Positions 37,379 through 47,774 of a stretch of 64,000 bases of DNA are shown here, piece after piece. Each line of letters begins with the position of its first letter. The stretch's first letter is position 1. The stretch spans positions 166,863 through 230,862 of the forward strand of contig NZ_FNJK01000003.1 in the NCBI RefSeq assembly GCF_900104225.1, in the 5' to 3' direction. This DNA is from Streptococcus equinus (GTDB taxonomy: Bacteria > Bacillota > Bacilli > Lactobacillales > Streptococcaceae). Position numbers and translations under genes: made by a program. Under the pieces are notes generated by a model that was not told the origin of the DNA, ran no database searches, and saw only the letters and a program-made list of their open reading frames with translations.

Positions 37379-38636
37379 ACGCCTTTGGCAAATTCTAGGA
37401 CCAGTTATTTGTGCTCTGTTACTTGTATTCATTATCCTTGGCAGTGTCTCTGTTTCCAATAAATCTCACTCCCTAGAAGTTGAAAAGAAAGATGCTGTTT
37501 CCTTAAGCAAAACAGGTTTTAAGAGCAAATATAAAAAGGTTCGTGCTTTAACGGATCCAAATCATCGTTTCGTTCCTTTCTTTGGTTCAAGTGAGTGGCT
37601 GCGCTTTGATAAAATGCACCCTTCTGTCATTGCAGAAGCTTACAATCGTTCTTATACACCATATTTGCTTGGCCAAAGAGGATCTGCTTCATTGACACAC
37701 TTTTATGGCATTCAACAAATTAATGGTGAATTAAAAAATAAGCAGGCTGTTTATTTTATTTCACCTCAGTGGTTTACGTCTAAAGGAGCAAATGCGGCTG
37801 CATTTCAAACCTATTTTAGCAGTGGACAAGCCATTGATTTCTTGCAAAGCCAAACAGGAACAGCTTATGATCGTTATGCTGCTAAACGTTTCTTGAAACT
37901 TTATCCAGAGTCTTCATTCAAAGACATGATGGAAAAAGTAGCTGAAGGCAAAAAATTATCAGCAGCTGATAAGAGAAAACTCAGAACTCAAAGTGTTGTT
38001 TATCAAAAAGAAGATGCTTTTTTCAGTCGCGTTTCTGTGATTGATCATTACGATAGCAAAGTAGTTACTCAAGCTAAAAAACTCCCAAATGCTTTTTCCT
38101 ATCACTGTTTAGAAAAAGAGGCGACAGCAGCTGGTAAAAAGGCAAGTAGCGGTAACACTTTCGGCATTGATAATGGCTTTTATGATATTCGCATTAAGCC
38201 AAGATTGAAAGACCTCAAAAATTCCCAACGTAAATTTAACTACTTAAAATCACCGGAATACAACGATTTACAATTGGTTTTGAATCAATTTGCTCAAAAT
38301 GATACCAATGTTCTTTTTGTTATCCCACCTGTCAACAGTAAATGGTCAGATTACACAGGACTTAACGAAGACATGTATCAAAAAGCAGTTGAAAAAATCA
38401 AATACCAGTTGCAAAGTCAAGGATTTAAAAATATTGCAGATTTCTCAAAAGATGGTGACAAAGCTTACTTTATGCAAGACACTATCCACATGGGATGGAA
38501 TGGCTGGGTAGCCATGGATAAAGCTGTTAATCCATTTTTGACTGAAAAACAAAGTAAACCAAACTACCAAATCAACAAACAATTTTTAAGTAAAAAATGG
38601 GCTAATTATACTAAAGACCCTAATTCATTCTATTAA
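37371..38636 (+). CDS. dltD: D-alanyl-lipoteichoic acid biosynthesis protein DltD
   Basis: A 421-residue protein with one N-terminal membrane anchor ([20 protein letters not shown]) and an extracellular SGNH-like domain: [12 protein letters not shown] carries the catalytic Ser (near residue 68) and [10 protein letters not shown] near residue 370 carries the Asp and His. It completes the transfer of D-alanine to teichoic acid outside the membrane. Last gene of the operon. Confidence 0.95.
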   Translation: MLKRLWQILGPVICALLLVFIILGSVSVSNKSHSLEVEKKDAVSLSKTGFKSKYKKVRALTDPNHRFVPFFGSSEWLRFDKMHPSVIAEAYNRSYTPYLLGQRGSASLTHFYGIQQINGELKNKQAVYFISPQWFTSKGANAAAFQTYFSSGQAIDFLQSQTGTAYDRYAAKRFLKLYPESSFKDMMEKVAEGKKLSAADKRKLRTQSVVYQKEDAFFSRVSVIDHYDSKVVTQAKKLPNAFSYHCLEKEATAAGKKASSGNTFGIDNGFYDIRIKPRLKDLKNSQRKFNYLKSPEYNDLQLVLNQFAQNDTNVLFVIPPVNSKWSDYTGLNEDMYQKAVEKIKYQLQSQGFKNIADFSKDGDKAYFMQDTIHMGWNGWVAMDKAVNPFLTEKQSKPNYQINKQFLSKKWANYTKDPNSFY

Positions 38637-38651
38637 AAAATTTAACAGGAC

Positions 38652-38684
38652 AAAAAACTCAACCCGAATAAGGTTGAGTTTTTT
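38652..38684. terminator. Bidirectional terminator between dltD and mleR
   Basis: AACTCAACC / GGTTGAGTT stem flanked by A and T runs serves both converging genes. Confidence 0.92.
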
Positions 38685-38694
38685 GTTTTATTCA

Positions 38695-39576
38695 CTATGA
38701 CACTTTTTCAATTAACTCAATCAGTTTTTCAGTTTCTTCCGACAAAACAGCATGTTTTGAATGAGCATAACTGACGTAGAATGTGATGCTATCCTCTTTT
38801 GCTAATGGGATTTTGACGAGCTGGTCAGAATCACTGGCTAAAGCAATATCTGATAGAAGTGAGATGCCCATGTTTTCAGTAACCATTTGTTTGATAACTG
38901 ATACATCATCGATTTTGAATAGGACAGATGCTTGGTCGTGATAGCGATGATTCAACTGGTTGAAGGCTGTTAAGTGGATATTGTGTTCATCTAGCAGAAT
39001 GAATTTTTCAAAGAGAATATCTTGAAATGATAATTCTTTTTGATTTGCTAATGGGTGATTTTTAGAAAGAACAACATAAAAATCTTTTTTGAAGAGTTGT
39101 CGGATAATCAGTTGATCATTTTTGATGGGGGTTAGTGAGCCAAGCAGACTAAAATCGATTTGCCCATCGAGCAATTTCATCATGAGGCTATTTGAACCAC
39201 CACGAATGGCTTTTACCTGTGAAAAAGGTTCCAAGTTTTCATTTTGTTCCAGCAATTCAGTCAAAATATAATTACAGATAATGGGCGGAAAACCAACTGT
39301 CATCATAGGGTTAAGTGATTGATGAACCTCATTAACTGCTGTTTTGATTTGTAGTAAGACATCCTCCACGTGACTTTGAAAAATATCACCTTGTAAGGTT
39401 AATTCGGCAGTACGGTGCGAAGGATCTTTAATGACTAAGTCACAGTCCAACTCTTTTTCTAAGCGCTTGATAGCGTAAGAAATAGTGGGTTGGCTGACCT
39501 TGAAATGCTGCGCTGTTCCAGTATAGGATTTTGATTTGGCTAACTGGTAAAAATACTCTAAATCACGTAAATTCAT
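38695..39576 (-). CDS. mleR: LysR-type regulator of malolactic fermentation, MleR-like
   Basis: A 293-residue LysR regulator with N-terminal winged helix (LRDLEYFYQLAKSKSYTGTA, then VSQPTISYAIKRLEKEL) and a C-terminal effector domain. Divergent to mleS-mleP, which fits MleR, the activator responding to L-malate. The start codon at 39576 follows GGAGGTAG. The LTTR box in the shared promoter is its likely site. Confidence 0.87.
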   Translation of the reverse strand: MNLRDLEYFYQLAKSKSYTGTAQHFKVSQPTISYAIKRLEKELDCDLVIKDPSHRTAELTLQGDIFQSHVEDVLLQIKTAVNEVHQSLNPMMTVGFPPIICNYILTELLEQNENLEPFSQVKAIRGGSNSLMMKLLDGQIDFSLLGSLTPIKNDQLIIRQLFKKDFYVVLSKNHPLANQKELSFQDILFEKFILLDEHNIHLTAFNQLNHRYHDQASVLFKIDDVSVIKQMVTENMGISLLSDIALASDSDQLVKIPLAKEDSITFYVSYAHSKHAVLSEETEKLIELIEKVS

Positions 39577-39622
39577 GCCTACCTCCTTGACTTATTTTAT
39601 CATATTCTTTGGGATTCTACTT

Positions 39623-39637
39623 ATAAATAATTTTTAT
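39623..39637. promoter_or_regulatory. LysR-type (T-N11-A) box
   Basis: ATAAA-TAATT-TTTAT, a 15-bp partial palindrome with the T-N11-A form, 15 bp upstream of the mleS -35. Confidence 0.6.
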
Positions 39638-39651
39638 TAAAACTGCTGGGT

Positions 39652-39681
39652 TTGACTATAAGAAGTTTGGAAGTTTATAAT
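39652..39681 (+). promoter_or_regulatory. mleS promoter
   Basis: TTGACT, 18-bp spacer, TATAAT. Confidence 0.75.
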
Positions 39682-39733
39682 GACCCGCATAAGATCTTTC
39701 TACATATTTAATATACTATCAGGAGGAAAAATC

Positions 39734-41356
39734 ATGCGTGGACATGAAATTCTAAATAACCCGTTTTTAAATAAAGGTACTGCCTTTACCATGGAAGAAC
39801 GTAAAGAACATGGATTGCTTGGTATTTTGCCACCTTACGTTCAAACAATCGAAGAACAAGCTGAACAAGCTTACCAACATTTCTTGCGTAAACCATCAAA
39901 TCTTGAAAAACGTCATTTCTTGATGGAAATCTTTAACACTAACCGTACACTTTTCTACTACCTATTCAACCAACACATCGTTGAATTCAATCCAATCGTA
40001 TATGATCCAGTTATCGCCGAAACAATCGAAGAATACAGTGAATTGTACGTTGATCCACAATACGCTGCATACCTTGATATCAACCACCCAGAAAACATCG
40101 AAGAAACATTGCGTAATGCTGCTGGCGACCGCGATATCCGTTTGATCGTTGTAACAGATGCTGAAGGTATCCTTGGTATCGGTGACTGGGGTGTACAAGG
40201 TGTGGATATCTCTGTTGGTAAATTGATGATCTACACAGCTGCAGCTGGTATTGATCCTGCGTCAGTTATGCCACTTGTTATCGATGCTGGTACAAACCGT
40301 AAAGAACTTTTGGAAAACCCAATGTACCTTGGTAACCGTCACGAACGTGTTACAGGTGACCAATACTATGAATTCATCGAAAAATTTGTTCAAACAGCTG
40401 AAAACATGTTCCCTAAATTGTACCTTCACTGGGAAGATTTCGGTCGTTCAAATGCTGCTAACATTCTTAACAAATACAAAAAAGAAATTCCAACATTTAA
40501 CGATGACATCCAAGGTACTGGTATCGTAGTTCTTGGTGGTATCTTCGGTGCTATGGACATCACTGGTGAAAAACTAACTGACCAAGTTTATCTATGCTAC
40601 GGTGGTGGTTCTGCTGGTGCTGGTATTGCTGACCGCGTTCACGCTGAAATGGTTTCAGAAGGTTTGACTCCAGAAGAAGCTTACAAACACTTCTTCATGA
40701 TTGACAAACAAGGTCTTCTTTTCGATGACATGGAAGATTTGACACCTGCTCAAAAACCATTTGCTAAAAAACGTGAAGACTTCGCTGACTGCGGTGATAT
40801 GACTAGCCTTCTTAACATTATTAAAACAGTTAAACCAACAATCTTGGTTGGTACATCAACTGATGCTGGTGCCTTCACTAAAGAAGTTGTTGAAGCAATG
40901 TGTGAAAACACTGAACGTCCAGTTATCTTCCCAATTTCAAACCCAACTAAGAAATTAGAAGCAACTGCTGAGCAAGTTATCGAATGGTCAGACGGTAAAG
41001 CCTTCGTTGCTACTGGTGTGCCTTCAGGTACAGTAAGCTACAAAGGTGTTGATTACCAAATCGGACAAGCTAACAACGCTTTAATCTACCCAGGTCTTGG
41101 TCTTGGTATGTTGGCATCTGAAGCTTCACTTCTTACAGACGAAATGATTGGTGCGGCTGCTCACTCACTTAGCGGTCTTGTAGATCCAGGTCAACCAGGT
41201 GCACCTGTTCTTCCACCATTCCAATACGTTGCTGAAGTTTCTATCAAAGTTGCGGAAGCTGTTGCCAAAAAAGCTCAAGAACAAGGTTTAGCTCAAGCTG
41301 AAGAAAAAGATATGGCTAAAGCTGTTCGTGACCTTAAATGGTATCCAAAATATTAA
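39734..41356 (+). CDS. mleS: Malolactic enzyme
   Basis: A 540-residue NAD- and Mn-dependent enzyme that decarboxylates L-malate to L-lactate and CO2, consuming a proton and helping acid tolerance. It has the malic-enzyme fold: [12 protein letters not shown] near residue 145, the catalytic Lys region, [11 protein letters not shown] metal-site acids near 232, and [11 protein letters not shown] as nucleotide-binding loop. Family members of 540 residues are malolactic enzymes rather than malic enzymes. The ATG at 39734 follows AGGAGG; an in-frame ATG at 39680 lies inside the promoter -10 and cannot be used. Confidence 0.94.
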   Translation: MRGHEILNNPFLNKGTAFTMEERKEHGLLGILPPYVQTIEEQAEQAYQHFLRKPSNLEKRHFLMEIFNTNRTLFYYLFNQHIVEFNPIVYDPVIAETIEEYSELYVDPQYAAYLDINHPENIEETLRNAAGDRDIRLIVVTDAEGILGIGDWGVQGVDISVGKLMIYTAAAGIDPASVMPLVIDAGTNRKELLENPMYLGNRHERVTGDQYYEFIEKFVQTAENMFPKLYLHWEDFGRSNAANILNKYKKEIPTFNDDIQGTGIVVLGGIFGAMDITGEKLTDQVYLCYGGGSAGAGIADRVHAEMVSEGLTPEEAYKHFFMIDKQGLLFDDMEDLTPAQKPFAKKREDFADCGDMTSLLNIIKTVKPTILVGTSTDAGAFTKEVVEAMCENTERPVIFPISNPTKKLEATAEQVIEWSDGKAFVATGVPSGTVSYKGVDYQIGQANNALIYPGLGLGMLASEASLLTDEMIGAAAHSLSGLVDPGQPGAPVLPPFQYVAEVSIKVAEAVAKKAQEQGLAQAEEKDMAKAVRDLKWYPKY

Positions 41357-41377
41357 TGAAGGAGGATAACCATTCGT

Positions 41378-42649
41378 ATGAAAAAATTCTCTGACGTTAA
41401 AATCGCGGGTATTTCATTGCCCCTTTATACGGCTCTGGTTATCGTCTTAGCTGCTGTTATTGCTATGGGTAAATTGCCACTGAACATGGTGGGAATTACC
41501 TTTATGTTAGTTGTTTTAGGGCACCTCTTTTACTTCCTTGGTGAAAGATTACCATTTTGGAATACCTATCTTGGTGGTGGCTCTGTATTTACCCTTCTTT
41601 TAGCTGCAGTGCTAGCTACAACTGGCCTTATCCCGAAGACAGTTGTAGCAGCTACCTCAGCCTTTATGAGTGATTGGGGCTTTCTAGATTTTTACATCGC
41701 TGCTCTTATCTGCGGTTCAATTTTGGGAATGAATCGTAAGCTCTTGGTGAAAGCATCTGCACGTTTTATTCCAGTTGCACTTTTATCAATGGTCGTTGGA
41801 TTTTTTGCGACCGGTGTTGTCGGAGCTCTTCTTGGTCAGGGCTTCGGGCACTCTGTCATGTATATCTCCTTTGCGCAAATGGCAGGTGGTATGGGAGCAG
41901 GGATTGTTCCTTTATCTAAAATTTATGCTGCTGGTCTTCACACAGATGCTTCATCAATCTTGTCACAATTAGCACCAGCAACTACATTAGGAAATATTTT
42001 TGCTATTATTGGTGCTATTGTGTTGGCGCGTGGATTTGCTAATACAAAATTTAATGGACATGGTGTACTTATCCCTGTTAGCAAGGATGAGTTGGAAAAA
42101 GCACCAGTAACACCTGACCCAACTAAAATCGGTGTTGGAATGTTGATTGCGTTTGCTCTTTTCCTTATTGGTGTCATTTTGAATGCTTTTGTTCCAAAAG
42201 TGCACAGCTATGCCTTTATGATTATCATTGTGTTTATCCTCAAAGCACTTGATATCGTTCCAAAACCATTAGAAGAAGCTGTAGTCATGTTTAACCGTGT
42301 GATTATGGTGAATTTAACGCATGCTGTTTTAGCTGGAATTGGACTTGCAATGATTGATCTAACATCACTTGCGCAAGCTATGACATGGCAATTCGTTCTT
42401 ATCAGTTTAACATCTGTTGTTTCAATGGGACTTGCTAGCTGGATTTTTGGTAAGGTTTTAGGTATGTATCCAGTTGAAACAGCTATTGGTGCTGGTATGA
42501 TTAATAATTCTATGGGTGGTACCGGAAATATTGCTGTGCTTTCAGCCGCAAACCGCATGGAAATGATTGCCTTTGCTCAGATGGCGAATCGACTAGGTGG
42601 GGCTATTGTCCTCATTCTAGGTGGAATCTTAATCCAATTCTTACATTGA
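41378..42649 (+). CDS. mleP: Malate permease, 2-hydroxycarboxylate transporter family
   Basis: A 423-residue carrier of the 2HCT family (CitS, MaeN, MleP), with about 11-13 membrane segments and the two GGxG reentrant loops: AQMAGGMGAGIVPLS near residue 165 and NNSMGGTGNIAVL near residue 375. It takes up malate or exchanges it for lactate, feeding MleS. It lies 21 nt after mleS with GAAGGAGG before its start. Confidence 0.92.
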   Translation: MKKFSDVKIAGISLPLYTALVIVLAAVIAMGKLPLNMVGITFMLVVLGHLFYFLGERLPFWNTYLGGGSVFTLLLAAVLATTGLIPKTVVAATSAFMSDWGFLDFYIAALICGSILGMNRKLLVKASARFIPVALLSMVVGFFATGVVGALLGQGFGHSVMYISFAQMAGGMGAGIVPLSKIYAAGLHTDASSILSQLAPATTLGNIFAIIGAIVLARGFANTKFNGHGVLIPVSKDELEKAPVTPDPTKIGVGMLIAFALFLIGVILNAFVPKVHSYAFMIIIVFILKALDIVPKPLEEAVVMFNRVIMVNLTHAVLAGIGLAMIDLTSLAQAMTWQFVLISLTSVVSMGLASWIFGKVLGMYPVETAIGAGMINNSMGGTGNIAVLSAANRMEMIAFAQMANRLGGAIVLILGGILIQFLH

Positions 42650-42731
42650 TTCAACAATCTTTACTCCTTAAAAATGTGTTTGGATAACTTTTAAAATTTT
42701 TATCAACTCTGAAAAAAACTAGACAAAACAG

Positions 42732-42762
42732 AACCCCTTAGCCTAAAAATAGGCTAGGGGGT
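42732..42762. terminator. Bidirectional terminator between mleP and the OFA carrier
   Basis: AACCCCTTAGCCT / AGGCTAGGGGGTT with AAAAAT loop. Confidence 0.9.
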
Positions 42763-42769
42763 TATTTGG

Positions 42770-43963
42770 TTAGTTAAGGTATTTATCTGTCTTTTGTTGT
42801 TTCAACCAGAGCATAATAGCTAAGGCAACAAGGTATAGGACAATGAAGAGAATAAGAGTTGTCGTGTATGATTGGGTTGCTGAGAAGGTTACAGCTAATA
42901 GCATAGGACCAGCTAGCGCAGCCATTGCCCAAGCGGTCAAAATATAACCATGCATGGTTGCTAGTTCCTTGGCACCAAAAATATCGCTCAGATAAGGTGG
43001 AATCAGTGAAAAACCAGCGCCATAGCAGGTCATGAGAACAGCCATAGCAAAAGTAAATAATGCTGGAGCATGGAAGAAGATGAGAGATACCGTCATGAGG
43101 ATATTAACGACAAATAAAATCAAGAAAGTTAAGGGACGTCCGATGTAGTCTGATAAACTAGCCCAGAGCAATCTGCCAAAGCCATTGAAAATTCCCATAA
43201 GCCCAACGATGATAGCAGCTTGGTTAGCAGACATGCCAGCTAAATCTTGTGCCATCGGTGAGACAACAGAGATTAAGGCTAAACCACACGAAATATTGAT
43301 GAAAAGAATAAGCCAAAGAAGATAGAATTCTACGGTTTTAAGAGCCTTTTTAGCACCGATACCTTGGCTTAATTCATCAGTATCATCTTTGCTGCAAGCA
43401 GGAAATTTGAGAAATTGTGAGACAATAAACATAACCACAAAATATGTAAAACCTAAGAGATAGAAAGTGTTGATGATGCCATAGTGTGTGATTAAGAAAT
43501 GTGCGACTGGACTTGTTAGAAGAGAGGCAAAGCCAAATCCCATAATTGCCAATCCAGTTGCCAGTCCACGTTTATCAGGGAACCATTTGATAATCATTGA
43601 GACTGGTGTCACGTAGCCAGTACCAAGGCCAATACCGCCAAGAACACCATAGCCTAGATAAAGTAATAAAAGACTATGATTAGCAAGTGCTACTCCAGTT
43701 AAGATATTTCCAGATGCGTACAAGATAGCTGAGATGGTTCCAGTCATCCTAGGACCAAATTTCTCAACAACTTGTCCCATAAAGGCAGCAGACATGCCAA
43801 GACAGAAAATCGCAAGTGAGAAGGTAAAAGCAATCGAAGATTGGTTCCAGCCAGTTTCAGCGATAATAGGATTACGATAAACACTCCAAGCATAAGTAGA
43901 TCCCAACATTAAATGCAAGATAACACCGCAGCTTGCGATGAGGTAACGATTTTTGGTTGACAT
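42770..43963 (-). CDS. MFS transporter, oxalate/formate antiporter (OFA) family
   Basis: A 397-residue 12-helix carrier of the OFA family: N-terminal GVILHLMLGSTYAWSVYRNP and LGGIGLGTGYVTPVSMIIKW are family hallmarks. Members exchange small organic acids such as oxalate/formate, or lactate and pyruvate. Beside the malolactic genes a mono- or dicarboxylate substrate is plausible but unproven. The start follows AAAAAGGAG. Confidence 0.85.
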   Translation of the reverse strand: MSTKNRYLIASCGVILHLMLGSTYAWSVYRNPIIAETGWNQSSIAFTFSLAIFCLGMSAAFMGQVVEKFGPRMTGTISAILYASGNILTGVALANHSLLLLYLGYGVLGGIGLGTGYVTPVSMIIKWFPDKRGLATGLAIMGFGFASLLTSPVAHFLITHYGIINTFYLLGFTYFVVMFIVSQFLKFPACSKDDTDELSQGIGAKKALKTVEFYLLWLILFINISCGLALISVVSPMAQDLAGMSANQAAIIVGLMGIFNGFGRLLWASLSDYIGRPLTFLILFVVNILMTVSLIFFHAPALFTFAMAVLMTCYGAGFSLIPPYLSDIFGAKELATMHGYILTAWAMAALAGPMLLAVTFSATQSYTTTLILFIVLYLVALAIMLWLKQQKTDKYLN

Positions 43964-44102
43964 GTTTTCTCCTTTTTACGAATGTTAAACCAATTAACTT
44001 TATAAACGTTAGGATATTATTATATCTTATTTTTTATAATAAGTAAAATAGTATTTTCGTTACACAAAAAGCGAATGATAAAAAGGGGATAGCTAAGAAC
44101 GT

Positions 44103-45668
44103 TCAGAGATTTATAATTTGGTCAAATAAAGCTCTATTTTCATCGTATAAGTGGTGAGTAATCATGATGACAGTGAGTTCGTTTGTTTGTAGTAGCTTTC
44201 TTTCAATATCAATAGCAGTTAGCTTATCAAGATTAGATACCGCTTCGTCCATAATGACAATTGGCTTATTACCGAGTAATTCTCTAGCAATAGCAATTCT
44301 GGCAGCTTGACCTCCAGATAAATCATCTTGGAAAGTAGTATCTAAGCCTTTGCCGATAAACTTATCCACATGTGCAAAAGTTAAAACCTCTTTAAAAAAT
44401 TTCTTATCCACAGAACGACCAAGCGTGAGGTTAGTACGTAATGTATCTTTAAAAAGATGAGCTTTCTGCGGAATTAAAGCAAAAATATTTTGTAAACTTT
44501 CTAGTGATATTTCTTGATAGTTATGGCTATCTAAATAAATGTCACCGTCATAATCTGTTAATTCTCCAGTTAAAATACGAATGAGTGTTGACTTCCCTGC
44601 ACCTGAGCTGCCAATAAGGGCAACTTTTTCGCCTTTTGAAATTGTAAAGTCGGGAAAGGTAATTTGTTTTCCATTATCGAAACGGAGACTTAACCGATGA
44701 CAAGTGATGTTTTGGTTAAAATCTGTTAGACTAATAGTTCTTTTGGTTGAAATTGTTTTAGGGTATTTATCAATTAGTTTAGTAGTTGCTTTATATGTGA
44801 CGATATTGTATGCAGCTCCTCTAGTGTAATTAAATAGGCAGCTGGTTAGATTAGCAATTGAAAAGATAACCCCCGTAGTGATTTCACCCTTGATAACTAA
44901 ATAACCTGTTGCGATGAAGATTATAACTTGTGCGATAATACTTGACATCATGGAAAGGGAATTAGCGCTACTTGATTCTCTAGTTAGCGTGACTTTAGCT
45001 TTGATAAGTTTACTAAAATCAGTTAAAATACGATTTTTAAAAAAGTCGGTTTGATTATTGTGATAGAAGATTTCAAAGCCCTCTAGGTAATCACTTGTTC
45101 TATTTAATGCTTGATTAGAGGTATTGGATACTTCTTCGGTTCTTAGAGCGATTTTTCCCTCAAAAACTTTAGGAATAAAATAAACGAAGGTTGTCATTAT
45201 AATACTGACGATGAGTAATAACCAGTGGAAATAGATAATGGCAAAAGCATTTAAAGCGACTGTTACAATACTTTCAATAGCATCATAAAATTGTTTGAAT
45301 CCATTATCTTTTAAAAGATTCATATCATTAATCAACCATGAGTTGTATTCAGATTTGGTGTGATGGTTATTACCAGAATAAGTGTTAACAATTAAGGAAT
45401 TTAGTAAATCATCTCGTATGAAATTCACTTCTTTTTGGCAGAGTTTTTCTTTCAGACTATCTTTCCAAATTTGTAGGAGACTGTAGCCAGCCCAACAAAG
45501 AATATCAATGCAAGACCAAAAAATAAATTGGTTCCAATTGCTTTTTATTAAGGCATCAAGCATCCATGTTAAAGACAGTGAACTCATAACATTAGTTGCA
45601 ACCCAAAACACAATAACAATAAGTAAAATGAGATTTTCTTTTTTTAATTTCCACAAGTAAGATAGCAT
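44103..45668 (-). CDS. ABC exporter, fused membrane and ATP-binding domains
   Basis: A 521-residue half-transporter with about six membrane helices (1-290) and an ATPase domain: Walker A GSSGAGKST near residue 355, signature DDLSGGQAARIAIARELL near 453, Walker B KPIVIMDEAVSNLD near 475. It lacks a peptidase domain. It sits alone; a homodimer is expected. Cargo is unknown. The ATG at 45668 and a TTG two codons earlier (45674) share the GAGGAAA site, so the start is uncertain by two residues. Confidence 0.82.
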   Translation of the reverse strand: MLSYLWKLKKENLILLIVIVFWVATNVMSSLSLTWMLDALIKSNWNQFIFWSCIDILCWAGYSLLQIWKDSLKEKLCQKEVNFIRDDLLNSLIVNTYSGNNHHTKSEYNSWLINDMNLLKDNGFKQFYDAIESIVTVALNAFAIIYFHWLLLIVSIIMTTFVYFIPKVFEGKIALRTEEVSNTSNQALNRTSDYLEGFEIFYHNNQTDFFKNRILTDFSKLIKAKVTLTRESSSANSLSMMSSIIAQVIIFIATGYLVIKGEITTGVIFSIANLTSCLFNYTRGAAYNIVTYKATTKLIDKYPKTISTKRTISLTDFNQNITCHRLSLRFDNGKQITFPDFTISKGEKVALIGSSGAGKSTLIRILTGELTDYDGDIYLDSHNYQEISLESLQNIFALIPQKAHLFKDTLRTNLTLGRSVDKKFFKEVLTFAHVDKFIGKGLDTTFQDDLSGGQAARIAIARELLGNKPIVIMDEAVSNLDKLTAIDIERKLLQTNELTVIMITHHLYDENRALFDQIINL

Positions 45669-45797
45669 AACCAAGATTTCCTCTTTTGTTGAATATACCT
45701 TTATTATAAAGAATTATCGTCATAAAGCAAACGGTTGCATAAGGATATTTTTGTTGAATATTATATCTAACTTTCCCTGATTTTCCTGGCACTTGCT

Positions 45798-45826
45798 TTG
45801 GTGTCTCTTGCGGTCTGTGTTATAAT
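45798..45826 (+). promoter_or_regulatory. Promoter of tatD placed for a leaderless transcript
   Basis: TTGGTG, 17-bp spacer, TATAAT with an extended TGT. The -10 ends at 45826, only 6 nt before the ATG at 45833, so transcription should start at or next to the start codon. Confidence 0.7.
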
Positions 45827-45832
45827 AAAACC

Positions 45833-46603
45833 ATGGAAATATTTGATACACACACGCATTTGAATGCTGATGATTTTGCTGGGCGTGAAGCAGAAGAATT
45901 GGCACTTGCAAAAGAAATGGGCGTCACTCGACATAATGTTGTTGGATTTGATGCACCAACTATTAAACGCGCTATTGAGTTAGCTGAAGAATACCCAGAA
46001 ATTTACGCCACAATTGGTTGGCACCCGACAGAAGCAGGTTCTTATAATCAAGAAATCGAGGACATGATTGTCTCAAATCTCTCACACCCAAAAGTGATTG
46101 GTCTAGGTGAGATTGGCCTTGATTACTACTGGATGGAAGACCCTAAAGAGGTTCAAATCGAAGTTTTTAAACGCCAGATTCAACTTTCAAAAGACCACAA
46201 TTTGCCATTTATTGTCCACACACGCGACGCTATGGAAGATACTTACAAAGTGATTAAAGAAGTCGGTGTAGGGCCACGCGGTGGTATTATCCATTCATTT
46301 TCAGGCTCTTTGGAAATGGCAGAGCGTTTTATCGAGCTTGGCATGATGATTTCATTTTCAGGTGTTGTCACATTTAAAAAAGCTCTTGATGTTCAAGAAG
46401 CTGCGCAAAAATTACCGCTTGATAAGATTCTAGTTGAAACGGATGCGCCTTATCTTGCCCCAGTTCCAAAACGTGGTCGTGAAAACCGCACCGCCTATAC
46501 TCGCTATGTTGTAGATAAAATTGCTGAACTTCGTGGATTAACAAGCGAAGAAGTGGCAAAAGCAACATCAGACAATGCAAAGAGGTTATTTAACTGTGAC
46601 TGA
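45833..46603 (+). CDS. TatD family metal-dependent DNase
   Basis: A 256-residue TIM-barrel hydrolase of the TatD family (YcfH/YabD type). Metal ligands are in DTHTHLN (His7, His9), GEIGLDYYW with Glu near residue 92, PFIVHTRDA and HSFSGS, and the final LVETDAPYLAP Asp near residue 204. Family members are 3'-5' DNases. The start MEIFDTHTHLN matches homologues, yet no ribosome binding site precedes it and the promoter -10 is almost adjacent, pointing to leaderless mRNA. It overlaps rnmV by 8 nt. Confidence 0.92.
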   Translation: MEIFDTHTHLNADDFAGREAEELALAKEMGVTRHNVVGFDAPTIKRAIELAEEYPEIYATIGWHPTEAGSYNQEIEDMIVSNLSHPKVIGLGEIGLDYYWMEDPKEVQIEVFKRQIQLSKDHNLPFIVHTRDAMEDTYKVIKEVGVGPRGGIIHSFSGSLEMAERFIELGMMISFSGVVTFKKALDVQEAAQKLPLDKILVETDAPYLAPVPKRGRENRTAYTRYVVDKIAELRGLTSEEVAKATSDNAKRLFNCD

Positions 46604-47165
46604 AAAAATTAAAATCCAAGAAGTCTTAGTCGTTGAAGGGAAAGACGATACTGCAAATTTGCGTCGCTTTTACGACGTGGACACTTACGAAACACGCGGT
46701 TCAGCTATCAACGATGACGACCTTGAACGCATCGAAAAATTAAATAATCTTCGTGGTGTTATCGTCTTTACTGACCCTGATTACAATGGCGAACGCATTC
46801 GTAAAATCATCATGAATGCTATTCCAAACGTCAAACATGCCTTTTTAAATCGTGGTGAAGCCGTTCCAAAATCAAAAAGTAAAGGCCGCTCACTTGGTGT
46901 TGAACACGCTAGCTTTGAAGACTTACAAAAAGCTCTCAAAGGTGTTTTAGGAAACTTTGATGATGACAACCAATTTGACATCACAAAAGCTGATTTGATG
47001 CGCATGGGGCTGTTAATGGGTGGCGATAGCCGCAAACGCCGTGAATACCTCGGAGAAGAACTCCGTATTGGCTACAGCAACGGCAAACAACTCCTTAAAC
47101 GCTTAGAACTCTTTGGCATCACTTTAGCCGAAGTAGAAGAAGCTATGGAGAGATATGAGGGATGA
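46596..47165 (+). CDS. rnmV: Ribonuclease M5
   Basis: A 189-residue Toprim endonuclease that trims 5S rRNA precursor. The Toprim core is EVLVVEGKDDTANLRRF at the N-terminus and VIVFTDPDYNGERIRK near residue 55. I chose GTG at 46596, 9 nt after GAGG, giving MTEKIKIQEVLVVEG; an upstream in-frame ATG at 46575 would add seven residues inside tatD. It is coupled to tatD and to the DUF1697 gene by short overlaps, the common tatD-rnmV-rsmA order. Confidence 0.92.
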   Translation: MTEKIKIQEVLVVEGKDDTANLRRFYDVDTYETRGSAINDDDLERIEKLNNLRGVIVFTDPDYNGERIRKIIMNAIPNVKHAFLNRGEAVPKSKSKGRSLGVEHASFEDLQKALKGVLGNFDDDNQFDITKADLMRMGLLMGGDSRKRREYLGEELRIGYSNGKQLLKRLELFGITLAEVEEAMERYEG

Positions 47166-47686
47166 AAAAAGTTGCGCTTTTACGGGGAGTTACGCCAGTT
47201 GGGCAGAATCGTATTCCTAAAATGGCTTATCTGGCAGAGATTTTAACAGAAGCAGGTCTTGAAAATGTTAAGACATATATTCAAAGTGGCAATATCGTTT
47301 TTGAGACAACCTTGTCTGACGATGACATTTGTGCATTGATTCATGACACGATTCAGGCAAAAATCGGTGCGGATTTATCGGTTATCCTCAAAACGCAAGC
47401 CCAGTTTACGACGGCTCTTGCTGAAAGTCCCTTTGATGAAAGCTACGATGACTCACGTGTTCACCTTGTTTTTACAAATGACCAGTTTTCGCAGGATAAG
47501 TTAGCTGACCTGTTAGAAACTGACTTTGGTGATGAAATCTTGCGAGCAGGAAGTGAATGCCTCTATCTCTATTTACCAAGAGAAGCAAAGAAAAAGCGAC
47601 TGAATACCAATTACCTTGAAAAACAGTTACATATCACAGCAACCATGCGAAAACGTCGCAGTATTTTGCGATTGAGCCAGATGTGA
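47162..47686 (+). CDS. DUF1697 family protein
   Basis: A 174-residue protein with the DUF1697 opening KKVALLRGVTPVGQNRIPKM and YIQSGNIVFET. The usual C-terminal TTRNWNT-like motif is altered here to TMRKRRSILRLSQM, so the end may have diverged. Function unknown for the family. Its ATG overlaps the rnmV stop by 4 nt, and it is inserted between rnmV and rsmA. Confidence 0.8.
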   Translation: MKKVALLRGVTPVGQNRIPKMAYLAEILTEAGLENVKTYIQSGNIVFETTLSDDDICALIHDTIQAKIGADLSVILKTQAQFTTALAESPFDESYDDSRVHLVFTNDQFSQDKLADLLETDFGDEILRAGSECLYLYLPREAKKKRLNTNYLEKQLHITATMRKRRSILRLSQM

Positions 47687-47774
47687 TACAATAATAACTT
47701 GCATTGATAGAAACGAAAGGAATGACAAAACCTTATTCTGGGGATAACTTGTGGATAAGGATATTAACTAAATT

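Noticed and set aside
44003..44102. Possible gene or terminator between the OFA carrier and the ABC exporter
   Set aside because: Only AT-rich sequence with promoter-like stretches; no hairpin with T tract on the minus strand and no ORF.
45724..45735. Half-site AAAGCAAACGGT before the 44103-45668 ABC exporter gene
   Set aside because: Resembles one pheromone half-site, but there is no partner 21 bp away and no -10 at the required distance.
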